Shown here: piece after piece, positions 30,142-38,485 of the stretch
Layout: each line of letters begins with the position of its first letter
How positions within the stretch are numbered: the first letter of the stretch is position 1
Origin: Jiella avicenniae
Lineage (GTDB): Bacteria > Pseudomonadota > Alphaproteobacteria > Rhizobiales > Rhizobiaceae
Reading direction: 5' to 3'
Length of the DNA stretch: 64,000 bases
NCBI RefSeq assembly: GCF_021390325.1
Contig: NZ_JAJUWU010000021.1
Location: 1 to 64,000, forward strand
Made by a program: the position numbers and the translations under genes
Notes under the pieces: generated by a model
What the model was told of the DNA's origin: nothing
Database searches by the model: none
Seen by the model: the letters and a program-made list of their open reading frames with translations, nothing else

Positions 30142-31506
30142 TCAGGCGGCGCAACCCTTGACCTCGTAGGGGCCGAGATCACCGCCGAAGATCGACGCAT
30201 CGTAGGTGACCTGATCGCGCGGCACGATCTTGACGATCTCCATGAGGTCGAACTGGTTGGTCGGGTTCTCCTTGCCCCGCACGACGAGCACGTCCTTGAA
30301 GCACTGGTGGTCGGAGCCGCGATAGAGCGTCGGACCGTTGCCCATGCCGTCGAACTCGAAGTCCTCCAGCGCCTTGATCAGTTCCGGCGGGTAGAAGGTG
30401 CCGGCCTTTTCGGCGGCATTGGCGTAGAGCAGCGTCTGGACGTAGCAGGTCTGGGCCGCCTGCGAGGGCGGCGAGCCATAGGCTTCGCCGAACGACTTGG
30501 CGAGGATCTTGGAGGGCTCGTTGTCGAGCTTCCAGTCCCAGTTGGCGGTGCCGAGGATGCCCTTGACCGCTTCTCCCGCGCCCTGGGCCATGAGTTCGGA
30601 GAACAGGGGCACGACGATCTCGAACTGCTTGCCGTTCACCTGCTTGTTCTTCATGTCGAACTGGGTGACGGCCTGGCGCAGCGAGTTGACCATGTCGCCG
30701 CCGTAGTGGTTGAGGATCAGGACGTCGGCGCCGGAATTGAGCACCGGCGTCAGATACTGCGAGAAGTCGCCGGCACCGAGCGGCGTGCGCACGGCCTGCA
30801 CCGTCTCCCAGCCGAGCGCCTCGGTGGCGTTCTTGATCGATTCTTCCTGCGTCCAGCCCCAGGTGTAGTCGGCCGTGAGGTGATAGGCCTTGCGGTCCTT
30901 GCCGTATTCCTCGCCGAGGACGGGGCCGAGCGCCTGGCCCGACATGTAGGCGTTGAAGAAGTGGCGGAAGCCGTAGCGCCGCTTGTCCTTGCCGGTGGTG
31001 TCGTTGGAGTGGGTGAGGCCGGCCATGAACATGACGCCCATGTCCTGGCAGAGCGACTGCACGGCCACCGCGACGCCCGAGGACGAACCGCCGGAAATCA
31101 TGATCGCCTTGTCGGCCTCGATCATGCGCTTGGCCGAAGCTCTTGCGGCATCGGACTTCGTCTGGGTGTCGCCGGTGACGAAGGTCACCTTCTTGCCGAG
31201 GATGCCGTTGCCCTTGAGGCTGGAGGGCTGCAGCGTCTTGACGAGACCGCCGTCGCCTTCGCCGTTGAGATGCTGGACCGCCAGCTGGAAGGCCCGCAGC
31301 TCGTCGGCGCCTTCGTCGGCATAGGGGCCGGACTGCGGGACGTTGAAGCCGAGAACGACGTTGCCGCCGGTCGGATTGTTGCAGAAGGCCTGATCCTGCG
31401 ACCAGGCATTGCGCACGAAGAAGTGCGGGGTCGCCAGACCGGCACCGAGGGCGGCGCCCGTCTTCAGAAGTCTGCGGCGGCTCCAGGCCGACGTATCAAT
31501 AGCCAT
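30142..31506 (-). CDS. Substrate-binding protein of the Liv-type importer (amino acid/amide/urea class)
   Basis: A 454-residue periplasmic binding protein of the PF13458 class. It has a Tat signal (SRRRLLKTGAALGAGLATP, cleavage around NAWS-QDQ). The mature protein opens with VVLGFNVPQSGPYADEGADELRAF, the LivJ/AmiC-type first lobe, and includes a SGGSSSGVAVAVQ ligand segment. The length is greater than LivJ (about 370) and closer to urea/short-chain amide binders, so the ligand is open. The start at 31506 has CGGGAGGAG. First gene of a five-gene importer operon, with a stem-loop before livH. Confidence 0.9.
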   Translation of the reverse strand: MAIDTSAWSRRRLLKTGAALGAGLATPHFFVRNAWSQDQAFCNNPTGGNVVLGFNVPQSGPYADEGADELRAFQLAVQHLNGEGDGGLVKTLQPSSLKGNGILGKKVTFVTGDTQTKSDAARASAKRMIEADKAIMISGGSSSGVAVAVQSLCQDMGVMFMAGLTHSNDTTGKDKRRYGFRHFFNAYMSGQALGPVLGEEYGKDRKAYHLTADYTWGWTQEESIKNATEALGWETVQAVRTPLGAGDFSQYLTPVLNSGADVLILNHYGGDMVNSLRQAVTQFDMKNKQVNGKQFEIVVPLFSELMAQGAGEAVKGILGTANWDWKLDNEPSKILAKSFGEAYGSPPSQAAQTCYVQTLLYANAAEKAGTFYPPELIKALEDFEFDGMGNGPTLYRGSDHQCFKDVLVVRGKENPTNQFDLMEIVKIVPRDQVTYDASIFGGDLGPYEVKGCAA

Positions 31507-31671
31507 GCTTCTCCTCCCGAATTGAAAGCCGAACAGTGGTGGCCGCGAGCCGTCTCCTCCCGCATCGGGACCATCACCTATTCGTGCCTATCGTCTACGA
31601 GGGGACGAATTCAAGCTATAATACTTTGGACTAAAGAAATGGGCGCCGAAGCTGCCGGTGCAGAACGCCAG

Positions 31672-31700
31672 TGCGCTGCGGAAGATTGTCCCGCAGCGCA
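31672..31700 (-). terminator. Stem-loop after znuA
   Basis: tgcgctgcgg-aagattgtc-ccgcagcgca is a perfect 10-bp stem with a 9-base loop in the 257-bp gap between znuA and the Liv binding-protein gene, both on the minus strand. No T run follows on that strand, so it may be a rho-assisted terminator or a message end. Upstream of the Liv gene the same gap is AT-rich (ctataatac region) and probably holds its promoter. Confidence 0.45.
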
Positions 31701-31763
31701 ATAATTCTTGTAACTGCTGATGTGAAAGTCACGGTGACTGGAGACGGTCGGCGGGCCGCTCGG

Positions 31764-32897
31764 TCATTGGCGACGGAAGCAGTCACTCAACCCCTGCGCT
31801 ATGTTCCCGATGAGGGTGGGGTAGAGATCGGGGCCGTCCTGCAGGTCGGCACCCAGGGGGTCCAGAACTCCGACCGTCGCCGACGTGCCTTCGGTGACCG
31901 TCGCGACGATGCTCGGCTCGAATTCCGGTTCGGTGAAAACGCAGGCGGCGCCGACGCTTTCGAGCTTGTCCTTGATCTCGCGAATCCGCGCCGCGCCGGG
32001 CGCCCGCTCGGGGCTGACGGTGATCGCGCCGGCCGCCGGCACGCCGAACCGCTCTTCGAAATATTGATAGGCGTCGTGGAAGACGACGAAGGGCTTTTTC
32101 GGAGCATCCTGCAGCTTGGCGCGAACGTCCTCTTCCAGCGTCTTCAAGCGCTCCACATAGGCGTCTGCATTGGCGCGATAGGTGGCCGCATGGGCCGGGT
32201 CGACGTCCGACAGCGTCGCGGCGATCGCCTTCGTCATCGCGACGGCATTCTCCGGATCGAGCCAGACGTGCTCGTTGACGCCGCTTTCACCGTGATCATG
32301 GTCGTGATCCGCGGATTCGCCGGCTTCGTGCTCGTGGCTGGCGCCTTTCTCGTGGTCGTCTTCGGCCGTGCCGTGATCGTGGTCGTCGTCGGGCTCGAAC
32401 ATCGCGCCCGACCGTGCCTTCAGCTTCTCGACGCCCTCGGCGTCCCAGAGGGGAACGATCCGGGCATCGCTGCCGAGCGAGCCGATCGGCTTGACCAGGA
32501 AGTTCTCGAGCTGCGGTCCGATCCAGAAGATCGCCTGCGCCTCGGACAGGGCGCTCGCGTCGGACGGTTTCAACGCCGCCGTATGGGGGGAGGCCGCACC
32601 CTCGACGATCAGATGGGGTTTGCCGACCCCTTGCATGACCGCCGAGACGAGCGATTCCACCGGTTTGATCGAGGCGACGACCTTGGGTGCCTCTTGGGCC
32701 TCGGCGGACTGCGAGGCGAGGGCGAGGCCGGCGATCAGCGCGGCGACGAAGGCCTTCGCGGCCAGAAAGCCGCCGCCGGCCTCCGGGGGGCGCGATTTGC
32801 CGGCACTTGGCGTCGTCGCCCTGGCGCCGCGTCGTGTCCGGCCGGAGGTCCGCGCCCGAGCTCGGACCGGTTCGACGAGGTTTCGCGGATGTGGCAT
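31764..32897 (-). CDS. znuA: Zinc ABC importer substrate-binding protein
   Basis: A 377-residue cluster A-I binding protein. After the hydrophobic signal segment FVAALIAGLALASQSAEAQ it begins PKVVASIKPVESLVSAVM, typical of ZnuA. A histidine/aspartate-rich loop (DDDHDHGTAEDDHEKG... DHDHDHGES, about residues 165-210) marks zinc specificity; metal ligands include H in GAASPHTAALKP, H in VNEHVWLDP and H in VFHDAYQYF. An unusual arginine-rich extension of about 50 residues precedes the signal core. ATG 32897 is preferred to a TTG at 32912 because GGAG lies 8 bases before it. Divergent from znuC, with Zur-like boxes between. Confidence 0.92.
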   Translation of the reverse strand: MPHPRNLVEPVRARARTSGRTRRGARATTPSAGKSRPPEAGGGFLAAKAFVAALIAGLALASQSAEAQEAPKVVASIKPVESLVSAVMQGVGKPHLIVEGAASPHTAALKPSDASALSEAQAIFWIGPQLENFLVKPIGSLGSDARIVPLWDAEGVEKLKARSGAMFEPDDDHDHGTAEDDHEKGASHEHEAGESADHDHDHGESGVNEHVWLDPENAVAMTKAIAATLSDVDPAHAATYRANADAYVERLKTLEEDVRAKLQDAPKKPFVVFHDAYQYFEERFGVPAAGAITVSPERAPGAARIREIKDKLESVGAACVFTEPEFEPSIVATVTEGTSATVGVLDPLGADLQDGPDLYPTLIGNIAQGLSDCFRRQ

Positions 32898-32911
32898 CGC
32901 TTGTGACTCCA

Positions 32912-32928
32912 ATGTTATATCATTACAT
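32912..32928. promoter_or_regulatory. Zur box 1 (znuA side)
   Basis: atgttatatcattacat is a near palindrome (6 of 8 pairs match around the centre) of the GTTATA...TATAAC-like form used by alphaproteobacterial Zur. It lies just 15 bp before the znuA start, where bound zinc-loaded Zur would block transcription. Confidence 0.6.
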
Positions 32929-32933
32929 CGTTT

Positions 32934-32950
32934 GCGTTATGCTATAACGC
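32934..32950. promoter_or_regulatory. Zur box 2 (znuCB-zur side)
   Basis: gcgttat-gct-ataacgc is a perfect 7-bp inverted repeat with a 3-base centre, a textbook Zur operator. It is 36 bp upstream of znuC and 5 bp from box 1. The pair probably represses both arms of the locus when zinc is plentiful; the zur gene itself lies in the right-hand operon. Confidence 0.75.
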
Positions 32951-32985
32951 ATGGCATAGCAAGGCCAGAAACGGACCATTCGAAA

Positions 32986-33912
32986 ATGACAGACCCGATG
33001 AGCCGCCCCCGCGCCCAACCGTTGATCGACATGCGCGGCGTCGGTGTGTCCCGCTCGGGCCGCTGGCTCGTGCAAGGCGTCGATCTCGTGATCCGGCCGG
33101 GCGAGATCGTCACGCTGATCGGGCCGAACGGCTCCGGCAAGACGACGACGGCGAAGACCGCCGTCGGCATTCTGAAACCAGACTCCGGCCGGGTCGATCG
33201 CGCCCGCGACCTCGTCGTCGGATACGTTCCGCAGAAGCTCGCCATCGACCGCTCGCTGCCGATGCGGGTCGCGCGGATGATGACGCTGACGACGAAAGCG
33301 GGCGCGGGCGCCGTCGAGGCGGCGCTCGACAGGGTCGGCATCGCCCATCTGGCCAGGGCGCAGGTACACGACCTGTCGGGCGGCGAGTTCCAGCGGGCGC
33401 TGCTCGCCCGCGCCATGCTGCGACGGCCGGATCTCCTCGTCCTCGACGAACCGGTGCAGGGCGTCGACTTCTCCGGCGAGATCGCGCTCTACGAGCTGAT
33501 TTCGGAGCTGAGGGACAGCGAGGGCTGCGCGGTTCTCCTGATCTCCCACGATCTGCACGTCGTCATGGCGAAGACCGACCGGGTGATCTGTCTCAACGGC
33601 CATGTCTGCTGCGAGGGCAGCCCGAGTTCGGTCGCGGCCTCGCCGGCCTATCGGCAGCTCTTCGGCGATCGCGCCGCGGAGGCTCTCGCCGTCTATCGGC
33701 ACCACCACGATCATACCCATCTGCCGGGCGGCGAGATCAGCTACCCGGCTCGTCACGATCACGATGACGGCGACGGCTACGCCCATGGCCATCGCCACGG
33801 GGACGGACCGTGCAGTCACGCGCATGGCACGACCCGGGAGGCCGACGCGGCCGGCCGGCCCGGCGACGCGGACGAAGCCGACGCACGCGCCGTGGAGGAC
33901 CATCATGCTTGA
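32986..33912 (+). CDS. znuC: Zinc ABC importer ATPase
   Basis: A 308-residue ATPase: Walker A G46-PNGSGKTT, signature DLSGGEFQRALLARAM and LLVLDEPVQGVD, the last typical of ZnuC. The domain proper ends near residue 235. The remaining about 70 residues form a His/Asp-rich tail (HHHDHTHLPGG, RHDHDDGDGYAHGHRHGDG) probably binding zinc at the inner face of the membrane. The ATG at 32986 starts a normal N-terminus. It overlaps znuB by 8 bp. Confidence 0.93.
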   Translation: MTDPMSRPRAQPLIDMRGVGVSRSGRWLVQGVDLVIRPGEIVTLIGPNGSGKTTTAKTAVGILKPDSGRVDRARDLVVGYVPQKLAIDRSLPMRVARMMTLTTKAGAGAVEAALDRVGIAHLARAQVHDLSGGEFQRALLARAMLRRPDLLVLDEPVQGVDFSGEIALYELISELRDSEGCAVLLISHDLHVVMAKTDRVICLNGHVCCEGSPSSVAASPAYRQLFGDRAAEALAVYRHHHDHTHLPGGEISYPARHDHDDGDGYAHGHRHGDGPCSHAHGTTREADAAGRPGDADEADARAVEDHHA

Positions 33913-34726
33913 CGACTTCTTCACCCGCGCGCTGCTCGCCGGCCTCGGCATCGCCGTCATCGCCGGCCCGCTCGGCTGCTTCGTCGTCTGGCGGCGCATG
34001 GCCTATTTCGGCGACACCATGGCCCATTCGGCGCTGCTCGGCATCGCGCTGGCGCTGGCCTTCGAATGGGCGACGCTGCCGGCGGTCTTTCTGATCGCCG
34101 CCGTCGTTTCGCTGGCGCTGATCCTCCTGCAGCGGCGGGGCGGGCTCTCGACCGATTCGCTGCTCGGCATCCTCTCCCATTCGACGCTGGCGATCGGCCT
34201 CGTGGCGCTCGCCTTCATGCCATGGGTGCGGGTCGATCTCCTCGGCTATCTGTTCGGCGACATCCTGGCGGTCACGCGAGCCGATCTGGCGGCGATCTGG
34301 GGCGGCTCGGCCGTCGTCGGCGCGGCGCTGTTCCTGCTCTGGCGGCCGCTTCTGGCCGGAACGGTGAACGCCGAACTGGCGAGCGCCGAGGGACAGTCGC
34401 CGGAACTGGCGCGCGCGGCCTTCATGCTGCTTCTGGCCTTCGTCATCGCCATCGCCATGAAGATCGTCGGCATCCTCCTGATCACCGCGCTGCTGATCAT
34501 CCCGGCAGCGACGGCGCGACGCTTCGCCACCTCGCCGGAAACGATGGCGCTGGTCGCCGCCGTCGTCGGCGCGATGGCGTCGACCGGCGGGCTCTATCTC
34601 TCGCTCGGCTACGACACCCCGTCCGGCCCCTCGATCGTCGTCGCCGCGCTGATGCTGTTTCTCCTGGCGCTGCTGCCGCTGCCGAGACTTGCGCGCCGCA
34701 GAACGACGGAGGAGGGGGCGCCATGA
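33905..34726 (+). CDS. znuB: Zinc ABC importer permease
   Basis: A 273-residue ABC-3 type permease (PF00950) with about eight helices. Landmarks include FVVWRRMAYFGDTMAHSALLGIAL, GILSHSTLAIGLVALA and MKIVGILLITALLIIPAATAR. It overlaps znuC by 8 bp and zur by 4 bp, so stoichiometric translation is likely. Confidence 0.93.
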   Translation: MLDDFFTRALLAGLGIAVIAGPLGCFVVWRRMAYFGDTMAHSALLGIALALAFEWATLPAVFLIAAVVSLALILLQRRGGLSTDSLLGILSHSTLAIGLVALAFMPWVRVDLLGYLFGDILAVTRADLAAIWGGSAVVGAALFLLWRPLLAGTVNAELASAEGQSPELARAAFMLLLAFVIAIAMKIVGILLITALLIIPAATARRFATSPETMALVAAVVGAMASTGGLYLSLGYDTPSGPSIVVAALMLFLLALLPLPRLARRRTTEEGAP

Positions 34727-35157
34727 CCGCCAAGCCGGCCCTGACCCGCAACCAGACCCTGGTGCTCCAGACTCTCACGGCCGCCGTCGAGCCGCTCAGC
34801 GCCTATGCCATTCTCGATCGTCTGCGAGGCGAGGGGTTCCGGGCGCCGCTGCAGGTCTATCGCGCCCTCGACAAGCTGCTGGAGACCGGCCTCGTGCACC
34901 GGCTCGACAGTCTCAAGGCCTTCGTCGCCTGCTCGCATCCGCACGAGCATGGCGGTGAGGAGATGGTGGCCTTCGCGATCTGCGAGACCTGCGGCGGGGT
35001 CTGGGAATTCTCCGATTCGAAGATCGAGGACCGCTTCAGCGCTTGGGCCGAGGCAGAAGGCTTCCTGACCAGAACGACGACGCTGGAGATTTCCGGCCTG
35101 TGCAGCCTCTGCCGCCAACGCGCGGCGGCCGGCGAAGCCGTGGAAGCCGGCGTCTGA
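34723..35157 (+). CDS. zur: Zinc uptake regulator, Fur family
   Basis: A 144-residue Fur-family repressor. The winged helix covers about residues 10-65 (PLSAYAILDRLR, APLQVYRALDKLLETGLVHRL). The structural zinc is held by C87-x-x-C90 and C127-x-x-C130; sensor-site histidines are in ACSHPHEHGGEE. Located at the end of znuCB with a 4-bp overlap, it closes an autoregulatory loop through the Zur-like boxes upstream. Confidence 0.93.
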   Translation: MTAKPALTRNQTLVLQTLTAAVEPLSAYAILDRLRGEGFRAPLQVYRALDKLLETGLVHRLDSLKAFVACSHPHEHGGEEMVAFAICETCGGVWEFSDSKIEDRFSAWAEAEGFLTRTTTLEISGLCSLCRQRAAAGEAVEAGV

Positions 35158-35189
35158 GGCCGGTCGGAGCCGGCCGGACGAGGAATTTT
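35158..35189 (+). terminator. Possible terminator after zur
   Basis: ggccgg-tcggag-ccggcc starts at the base after the zur stop and is followed eight bases later by aatttt. A 6-bp stem with a weak T run, so only moderately convincing. Confidence 0.4.
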
Positions 35190-35253
35190 CAGGAATCGCC
35201 ATCGCATGCTTGCGGTCCGGGAAAGGCCCCGTTATATACCGCGCCGCAGGTCA

Positions 35254-35330
35254 CGGAGTGTAGCGCAGCCTGGTAGCGCACCTCGTTCGGGACGAGGGGG
35301 TCGCAGGTTCGAATCCTGCCACTCCGACCA
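35254..35330 (+). tRNA. tRNA-Pro (CGG)
   Basis: A 77-nt cloverleaf with encoded CCA. The acceptor stem CGGAGTG pairs with CACTCCG, the anticodon loop TTCGGGA gives CGG, and the T arm reads GCAGGTTCGAATCCTGC. The 3' end lies 72 bp before integrase debris, marking it as a probable attachment site used by an integrated element in the past. Confidence 0.95.
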
Positions 35331-35402
35331 GCTTTCTCAAGGGCTTAGCCCGAATTTCCCGAAATAGCCTCGGACGATGCGGCGGAAACTGCGGCGGAAA
35401 CC

Positions 35403-35732
35403 TCATTCCGCCGGCGGAAAGCACGCGACCTTCGTCGGCGACTCGAGACCACGTTCGCGACTTGACCGCCCCTTCCTGTGACCGGCGCTTCCCTCGGTGA
35501 ACGCCCGCACGACCGCCATCTCGGCCTCTGGATGGTCGTGGCCGTATGTCCGGATCAACATCTCAATCGACATCGACGAGTGGTTCGCGATCTCATCGAG
35601 CTTTTCGCCGGACCAGATCAGCCGGCTCGCTGCTGTGTGCCGGAACAGGGGGCGAACATAGCCATGGCCTTCTCCGAAGATGTCGTCCATTGCCCGCGAC
35701 AGAGCCTTCCTATAGCCCGCCGCTGCGGATGA
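35403..35732 (-). pseudogene. Tyrosine recombinase (integrase) remnant, C-terminal part
   Basis: The last about 100 codons of a phage-type integrase. YVRPLFRHTAASRL is box II with the catalytic arginine, where the usual histidine of HxxR is replaced by proline; IANHSSMSIEML is the HxS block, and RTYGHDHPE carries the nucleophilic tyrosine. An ATG at 35690 opens a 95-codon frame, but the N-terminal DNA-binding and core parts are missing, and a stop lies in frame at about 35775. Adjacent to tRNA-Pro, it looks like the leftover of an integrated element that used the tRNA as attB. Confidence 0.75.
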
Positions 35733-35862
35733 GCGCAGGATCCGACTTGCTCGCGTCGTTGCAGGCGGCGATGACTACGACGCCTTGGCGGCGTCGGATG
35801 CCGTCGAGGCACTCTGGGAGCGCACTCACGATCTCGCTCCACCAGTCGTCGCCTCGACGTCG
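35710..35862 (-). pseudogene. AAA+ ATPase remnant fused to the recombinase piece
   Basis: In a different minus-strand frame from the recombinase, about 50 codons read DDWWSEIVSALPECLDGI, then GVVVIAACNDASKSDPALIR ending in a stop. This is the stretch from the helix after Walker B through sensor 1 to the substrate-facing arginine region of FtsH/SMR-like AAA+ ATPases (usual form GVVVIAATN...DPALRRSGRLD). Walker A and B are missing, and the fragment is cut off where recombinase sequence begins. No intact copy lies nearby. Confidence 0.6.
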
Positions 35863-36006
35863 ACCAGTCGTGCCGCTGTCGCTCGGCTCGGACGACGATC
35901 CGCGACGACCGCGTCCGTCCGGCCTGCAATCTCGTCGATCGTAACTGGTGCTCCGCAGCCGGCGAGAGCAGGCCGGCGTCGGTGGGCGCCCGACGCAAGT
36001 GATGGT

Positions 36007-36029
36007 GGCCTCTCCAGACGAGGCCTTTT
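36007..36029 (+). terminator. Intrinsic terminator upstream of the Rrf2 gene
   Basis: ggcctc-tccagac-gaggcc followed directly by tttta: a 6-bp GC-rich stem, 7-base loop and a T run. It would stop plus-strand transcripts coming from the remnant region just before the Rrf2 promoter. Confidence 0.6.
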
Positions 36030-36033
36030 ATGT

Positions 36034-36051
36034 CTACTAACTCCGTCGGAA
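36034..36051 (+). promoter_or_regulatory. Shared 18-bp motif, copy 1 (before the Rrf2 gene)
   Basis: ctactaactccgtcggaa lies 20 bp upstream of the Rrf2 gene. It matches copy 2 before the sulfate-binding gene at 13 to 14 of 18 positions with no gap. Candidate binding site of the Rrf2 regulator itself (autoregulation). Confidence 0.55.
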
Positions 36052-36070
36052 ACAGTATAAACTCTCTCTC

Positions 36071-36526
36071 ATGATCAGCCAAAAAGCCAAATATGCCTTG
36101 CGGGCCCTCGTTGCGCTGGCGACCAGCGAGGAGGATGCGATGACGACGTCTGAGATCGCCGAGCGGCAGAAGATCCCGCGCAAGTTTCTCGAGCAGATCC
36201 TGCTCGACATGAAGCGCGTGGGCATCGTCCACAGCCGCCGCGGCAAGCTCGGCGGCTATGCCCTCCTGAAGCCGGCCGACGCGATCACCTTTGGGGAGGT
36301 GCTGCGGCTGATCGACGGTCCGATCGCACCGCTCCCTTGCCTCAGCCGGATCGCCTATCGGCGCTGCGACGACTGCCAGAGCGAGACGAATTGCGAGATC
36401 CGCCGGGTCTTCGCGCGGGTCGCGACCTCGGCCCGGGACGTCCTCGACCGCACGACGATCGCCGATTCGCTCCGGCGTCCCGGGCCCATTCCGATCATCG
36501 ATGACGAGATCGAGGCGACCGGCTAG
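36071..36526 (+). CDS. Rrf2-family transcriptional regulator, probably of sulfate uptake
   Basis: A 151-residue Rrf2/CymR-like protein. It begins MISQKAKYALRALVALA with the winged helix at about residues 1-80 (IPRKFLEQILLDMKRVGIVHSRRGKLGGYAL). Three cysteines lie in the order C-x(8)-C-x-x-C-x(6)-C within CLSRIAYRRCDDCQSETNC, close to the IscR/NsrR pattern, so an iron-sulfur cluster or thiol switch is possible. It sits directly upstream of sbp-cysTWA and shares an 18-bp motif with it. Role in sulfur control is inferred from position and from CymR-type relatives. Confidence 0.85.
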   Translation: MISQKAKYALRALVALATSEEDAMTTSEIAERQKIPRKFLEQILLDMKRVGIVHSRRGKLGGYALLKPADAITFGEVLRLIDGPIAPLPCLSRIAYRRCDDCQSETNCEIRRVFARVATSARDVLDRTTIADSLRRPGPIPIIDDEIEATG

Positions 36527-36555
36527 AAGCTGGTCGAAAACCCAGTTGACAAAGC

Positions 36556-36573
36556 CTACCAAGTCAGTCGAGA
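36556..36573 (+). promoter_or_regulatory. Shared 18-bp motif, copy 2 (before the sulfate importer)
   Basis: ctaccaagtcagtcgaga lies 38 bp upstream of the sulfate-binding-protein start. It is aligned with copy 1 as CTAC-AA-TC-GTCG-A with only scattered differences. A binding site here would let the Rrf2 protein control the importer. Confidence 0.55.
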
Positions 36574-36610
36574 TAAAGATACTCGATCAAACTGGTGAGG
36601 ATTACGGGGT

Positions 36611-37624
36611 ATGATCATCCTTTCTCGACGAAGCCTGTTCGGCGCTGCTGCGGCGACGCTGCTCCTGGCCGGTTCGGCCGGCGCACAGACCACGCTCCTG
36701 AACGTCTCCTACGATCCGACGAGGGAGCTCTATCGCGATTTCAACGCGGCCTTCGCCAAGCATTGGGAGGCGGAAGGCAAGGAGGCGGTGTCCGTCCGCA
36801 TGTCGCATGGCGGGTCCGGTGCGCAGGCACGGGCGGTGATCGACGGTCTCGACGCCGACATCGTCACGCTGGCGCTCGAGGCGGACATCAACGCGATCGC
36901 CGAAAAGACCGGCAAGATCCCGGCGGACTGGCGCGGCAGTCTCGCCAACAACAATTGCCCCTATACGTCGACGATCGTCTTCCTGGTGCGCAAGGGGAAC
37001 CCCAAGGCGATCCGGGACTGGGGCGACCTCGTGAAGGACGACGTCGCGGTGATCACGCCGAACCCGAAGACCTCGGGCGGGGCGCGCTGGAACTTCCTCG
37101 CCGCCTGGGCATGGGCGGAAAGGCACTTCGAGGGGGACGAGGCCAAGGCGCAGGAATTCGTCGGGCAGGTCTACCGTCACGTGCCGGTGCTCGACACCGG
37201 AGCCCGCGGCTCGACCACGACCTTCGTCCAGCGCGGCATCGGCGACGTGCTGCTCGCCTGGGAGAACGAGGCGTTCCTGGCGCTTGAGGAACTCGGCCCC
37301 GACCAGTTCGAGATCGTCGTCCCTTCGATCTCGATCAAGGCCGAGCCGCCCGTCGCGCTCGTCGACGAGAATGCCGAGGCGAAGGGGACGACGGAGGTCG
37401 CCAAGGCCTATCTCGACTACCTCTACTCCAAGGAGGGGCAGACGATCGCGGCCAAACACTATTACCGCCCGTTCGAGCCGGAACTCGCCGACCCGTCGGA
37501 CATGCAGCGCTTCCCGGAGCTCGAACTCGCCACCATCGACGACTTCGGCGGCTGGAAGAAGGCGCAGCCGCGCTTCTTTGCCGATGGCGGCGTGTTCGAC
37601 CAGATCTACAAGCCCGGCCAGTAG
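36611..37624 (+). CDS. sbp: Sulfate ABC importer substrate-binding protein
   Basis: A 337-residue periplasmic protein of the CysP/Sbp class with a signal peptide ([23 protein letters not shown], twin Arg, so possibly Tat-exported). Mature sequence starts [19 protein letters not shown], typical of sulfate binders; [24 protein letters not shown] and [18 protein letters not shown] are the sulfate-binding loops. It delivers sulfate or thiosulfate to CysTW. First gene of the transport operon, with only 3 bp before cysT. Confidence 0.95.
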   Translation: MIILSRRSLFGAAAATLLLAGSAGAQTTLLNVSYDPTRELYRDFNAAFAKHWEAEGKEAVSVRMSHGGSGAQARAVIDGLDADIVTLALEADINAIAEKTGKIPADWRGSLANNNCPYTSTIVFLVRKGNPKAIRDWGDLVKDDVAVITPNPKTSGGARWNFLAAWAWAERHFEGDEAKAQEFVGQVYRHVPVLDTGARGSTTTFVQRGIGDVLLAWENEAFLALEELGPDQFEIVVPSISIKAEPPVALVDENAEAKGTTEVAKAYLDYLYSKEGQTIAAKHYYRPFEPELADPSDMQRFPELELATIDDFGGWKKAQPRFFADGGVFDQIYKPGQ

Positions 37625-37627
37625 ACC

Positions 37628-38485
37628 ATGTCGATGCCCGCAGCCGTCCTCCCGAGGCTCAAGCAGCAAAGCGTCGTCCCGGGCTTCGGGCCGGCGCTTG
37701 GCTTCACCCTGTTCTATCTGTCGATCGTGGTGCTGATCCCGCTGGGGGCGCTCGCCCTGCGCGCCGCCGGCCTCGGCTGGAGCGACTTCTGGCAGCTTGC
37801 CACCGACCCGCGGACGCTCGCAGCGCTGAGGCTGTCGTTCCTCGCCTCGCTCGGCGCGGCCAGCATCAACGTCGTCTTCGGACTGCTCTTGGCCTGGGTG
37901 CTGGTCCGCTACGACTTTCCGGGGCGGCGTCTCGTCGATGCCGTCATCGATCTGCCCTTCGCCTTGCCTACCGCCGTGGCGGGCATCGCGCTCACCTCGC
38001 TCTACGCGCCGAACGGCTGGGTGGGGCAGGTTCTGACGCCGCTCGGCTTCAAGGTCGCCTACACGCCGCTCGGCGTGATCGTTGCGCTGACCTTCGTCAG
38101 CCTGCCTTTCGTGGTCCGAACGGTGCAGCCGGTGCTCCAGGATCTCGACCGCGATGTCGAGGAGGCCGCCGCCACGCTCGGGGCGACGCGTCGGCACACG
38201 TTCCTGCGGGTCGTCCTGCCGGCGCTGCTGCCGGCTCTCCTCACCGGCTATGCGCTGGCCCTGGCGCGGGCGGTGGGGGAATACGGCTCGGTGATCTTCA
38301 TCGCCGGCAACATCCCCTACGTCTCGGAGATCGCGCCGTTGCTGATCGTGATCCGCCTCGAGGAGTTCAACTACGCCGCCGCGACGGCCGTCGCCGCGCT
38401 CATGCTCGGCGTGTCGTTCACGATGCTGCTGATCATCAATCTCATCCAGGCATGGAGCCGCAGGAGGTTCGGCCATGGCGCTTGA
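37628..38485 (+). CDS. cysT: Sulfate ABC importer permease CysT
   Basis: A 285-residue permease (also called CysU) with six helices. [23 protein letters not shown] forms the first helix; the EAA loop is [26 protein letters not shown] and the helix [16 protein letters not shown] is highly conserved in sulfate permeases. It overlaps cysW by 11 bp. Inner-membrane partner of CysW. Confidence 0.95.
   Translation: MSMPAAVLPRLKQQSVVPGFGPALGFTLFYLSIVVLIPLGALALRAAGLGWSDFWQLATDPRTLAALRLSFLASLGAASINVVFGLLLAWVLVRYDFPGRRLVDAVIDLPFALPTAVAGIALTSLYAPNGWVGQVLTPLGFKVAYTPLGVIVALTFVSLPFVVRTVQPVLQDLDRDVEEAAATLGATRRHTFLRVVLPALLPALLTGYALALARAVGEYGSVIFIAGNIPYVSEIAPLLIVIRLEEFNYAAATAVAALMLGVSFTMLLIINLIQAWSRRRFGHGA

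Larger units (their letters stand above)
35331..36070. other. Degenerate region downstream of tRNA-Pro
   Basis: A 740-bp stretch without an intact gene. It carries, on the minus strand, pieces of a tyrosine recombinase and of an AAA+ ATPase (both listed), then a plus-strand terminator and the control region of the Rrf2 gene. Between the tRNA and the recombinase piece is a short direct repeat, gcggcggaaac twice (about 35380-35401). No complete att repeat of the tRNA end was found elsewhere in the window. Confidence 0.6.

Noticed and set aside
35331-36070. An intact prophage or genomic island at tRNA-Pro
   Set aside because: Only two short fragments are present and normal chromosomal genes resume at 36071.
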